11,028 bases of DNA from Physocladia obscura (Eukaryota > Chytridiomycota > Chytridiomycetes > Chytridiales > Chytriomycetaceae), in contig JADGJH010001255.1 of NCBI GenBank assembly GCA_027596945.1, forward strand, positions 1-11,028. Direction: 5' to 3'. The first letter of the stretch is position 1; each line of letters starts with the position of its first letter. Positions 9,201 through 11,028 of this stretch are shown here, in pieces. The notes below the pieces were generated by a model, which saw only the letters and a program-made list of their open reading frames with translations, was not told where the DNA came from and searched no databases. Position numbers and translations under genes: made by a program.

Positions 9201-11028
9201 TTTGATGCAAATTGTATCAAGGCTTTGTTTTGCAGTTGCTGTAGCTTCCCGTTTATCTTTGTATCGGGCGGGGTTTTTGCCGATGCGAACATTCAAAAAT
9301 GTTGATTTTAACCTTTGTGAAACAGAGTATTATGATCAATGTGTCTAATGGAAAATTTGAAATTACCATTCAATACACAACTCTATATTCGATATCGTTC
9401 CCAGCACGATTTCCGCATTCAAATGCTCAATAAGGTTTTCGTGTAGTGAGCTTTCAATTGTCTCACCACTTGACACCATAGCTTCATATTTTCGTTGTTT
9501 TTCTTGCGTTGTCATAATCACTGCAACACCTGTATCATCGAATTGCGGACGTCCTGCACGGCCCATCATTTGCATAATATGCAAATTTGAATACTCCGCA
9601 TATCCAGTTTCCCGGTACTGTGACGTTCCTTTAATAATGACAAGGCGAGCAGGGAGATTGACTCCGACACTCAAGGTTGATGTGGTACCTTGAAGATACC
9701 TCAATAATTATTCAACAATTTTCACATGAAAAACTTACAAATAACAAGAATAAGGCCCGAAATAAAACTAGATTCTACAATTCCGCGGTCTGTTTGCGAC
9801 AAAGCTATTATTTTTTTTATTTGTCAGTGAGATCAGAATAATAATTTTTCCATGAACAAAGAATACCTCCGTAATGAATACCGATTCCATGTACCAGATA
9901 CTCTTTAAAAATGTCTAAGTTTTTTCTTGTAACCAATCCATTGTTTTGAATATCTCACCAGCAAGTTTTTTATCTGCAACTTTCTGCGCTAAGACTTGTA
10001 ATTCCATTTGTTGAGGATGTCCACGAATGTAAGGGTTGTCAAATCCAATAGAGCAACTAGCTGACTCTTGGGCCAATTGACTAGCTGCACCTTCAACTGA
10101 CTTTCTGGTTGAGCAGAACTGATTTTGTTTTGCCTTAAATTTCAAGCAAAAAACAATGGAGAACTTACCACCAGAGTAGGTTTTCCAGAACTGTATTTTT
10201 TGATGATATCGGATAATTTGTAATCCAGTGCTTTTTCAAACTGAAAATCCGACGAGTCTGCTCTTGATGAAAACGGAATTATATATTTTGTCAATTTGAC
10301 AGGTCTCAGTTCCTCGCCAAATATCCTTTGTATTCACATATTTTCTTCTATTTTAATTTTCAAAAGGAAGATATGATTGAAATTCACCTCATCTCTGCTA
10401 CGTTACCATTTACATCTTTTAGCCAGGTTGCAATATCTACAAGGTTTGGCGCAGTAGCAGAAATTGCAAGCATTCTCAATTTCCCTCTGTTTTGATCATT
10501 ACCATTGCCATTCATGAGACATTCAGCGTTAACTGTTCTCATTCGACTGACTATAACTTCAAGGACGGCACCACGCCGAGGTTCGTTTAAAATATGGACT
10601 TCGTCAATCTATTTGCATATATGTTGTTAAAAAATAAATTCAGCAGACAGCATCGACTCAACAAGCAGTAATTGAACTAATCCCATTAGATTTTTGTAGT
10701 CTCGCCATCTTCTTGTCATTGAGTCCCACTTTTCCGGTGTTGTGACTCTGAATAAATAAAGTTTCTACCACGAAATGCAGGCTCACCAACTTACATGATG
10801 TTACAGCCTTGAACTTCACGTACGTTTTCTTGGTCTGTATCTCCAGTCAGTTCACCGCATGTAATATTTAGACTTCTAAACTTTTTCGACCAGTCTTGGA
10901 CTCGTTCGGAGCACAGTGCCTGATTTTTAAATTTGAGTGACGACAACAAATAAAAAAAAAAAAGAAAAGAAAGACCTTTGTTGGTGCAATATAAATAATT
11001 TTTGCAGATACTCCACCACGAGAAACGA
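6207..11028 (-). CDS. HFM1: MER3/HFM1 meiotic DNA helicase, 5' end outside window (19 exons seen)
   Basis: Exons, 5' to 3': 11028-10976, 10919-10795, 10747-10663, 10608-10388, 10325-10169, 10118-9959, 9914-9867, 9804-9739, 9688-9367, 9312-9039, 8984-8838, 8784-8685, 8636-8576, 8519-8369, 8312-8229, 8176-8019, 7964-7867, 7811-7445, 7395-6207. They give 1287 residues. Order: motif Ia (APTKAL), TTPEKWD, DEVH box, AISAT, FCSTRK, TTSTLSVGVNLPA and QMMGRAGRPQFD; then winged-helix/Sec63 helices, a helix-hairpin-helix (IESIGPVQAKALFDAG), a beta-sandwich, a zinc motif (CGHRC...CEHLCC) and a disordered tail. Walker A lies off the window. Family knowledge: Ski2-like 3'-5' helicase that unwinds recombination intermediates and promotes meiotic crossovers with the ZMM group. 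A single helicase cassette plus the zinc motif separates it from Brr2 and ASCC3. Least sure splice: 8313-8368, where nearby donors and acceptors compete. Confidence 0.95.
7377..7473 (-). other. Intron-split Cys/His zinc-binding motif of HFM1
   Basis: On the minus strand PCGHRC lies at the end of one exon (from 7473) and CEHLCC begins the next (7394-7377). Removing the 49-nt intron 7396-7444 (donor GTGAGT, acceptor TTTTGAG) gives the spacing C-x-H-x-C-x5-C-x-H-x-C-C. This pattern is known near the C-terminus of animal and plant HFM1/MER3 and is absent from Brr2-type paralogs. Its restoration by splicing validates this intron and the family call. Confidence 0.8.
8637..8684 (-). other. Predicted GC-AG intron of HFM1, 48 nt, frame-neutral
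   Basis: The donor reads T|GCAAGT, the strong form of a GC donor, and the acceptor is ATTTTAG. The intron is 16 codons long with no in-frame stop, so the frame stays open through it. Removing it joins ...AERLSKF to IFEVCIIKRD, and the result has nearly the same length as the human HFM1 region as I recall it. The overlapping GT (AAGTAC) would give the wrong phase with this acceptor. Retention would insert 16 hydrophobic residues. Confidence 0.65.

Overview
The window comes from a eukaryotic nuclear genome with very short spliceosomal introns (44-87 nt, most 44-62 nt), AT-rich spacers and compact genes. The pairing of a fungal-style SLMAP/Far9-like FHA protein with a MER3/HFM1 meiotic helicase, both full of tiny introns, suggests an early-diverging fungus such as a chytrid. 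That placement is inference; no rRNA or other marker is present.

Layout: 1-591 is 5' flank with no supported gene. A 7-exon plus-strand gene (592-2938) encodes a 664-residue FHA / coiled-coil / tail-anchored protein of the SLMAP-Vps64-Far9 (STRIPAK) type. Between 3010 and about 3704 lie two weak, divergent, short candidate genes. A plus-strand single-exon gene (4351-4815) encodes a 154-residue protein with a disordered N-terminal half and a charged helix; an upstream ORF overlaps its start codon. The AT-rich block at about 5179-6050 holds minus-strand protein-like fragments in several frames, broken by stops and frameshifts, and is best read as a decayed gene. From 11028 down to 6207 the minus strand carries the 3' part of a MER3/HFM1 helicase gene: 19 exons and 18 introns, 1287 residues seen, N-terminus outside the window. 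It runs from helicase motif Ia through motifs II-VI, winged-helix/Sec63 region, helix-hairpin-helix, a beta-sandwich, a Cys/His zinc motif and a long disordered tail.

There is no sign that the genes form one pathway. MER3/HFM1 acts in meiotic crossover formation in the nucleus; the FHA protein would sit on ER or nuclear-envelope membrane as a phosphopeptide-binding scaffold. No tRNA, rRNA, CRISPR, intact transposon or clear tandem repeat was seen. The most useful observations are the complete intron-by-intron model of the helicase (including one GC-AG intron), short regulatory-type motifs in its tail, the decayed gene, and the start-overlapping uORF.
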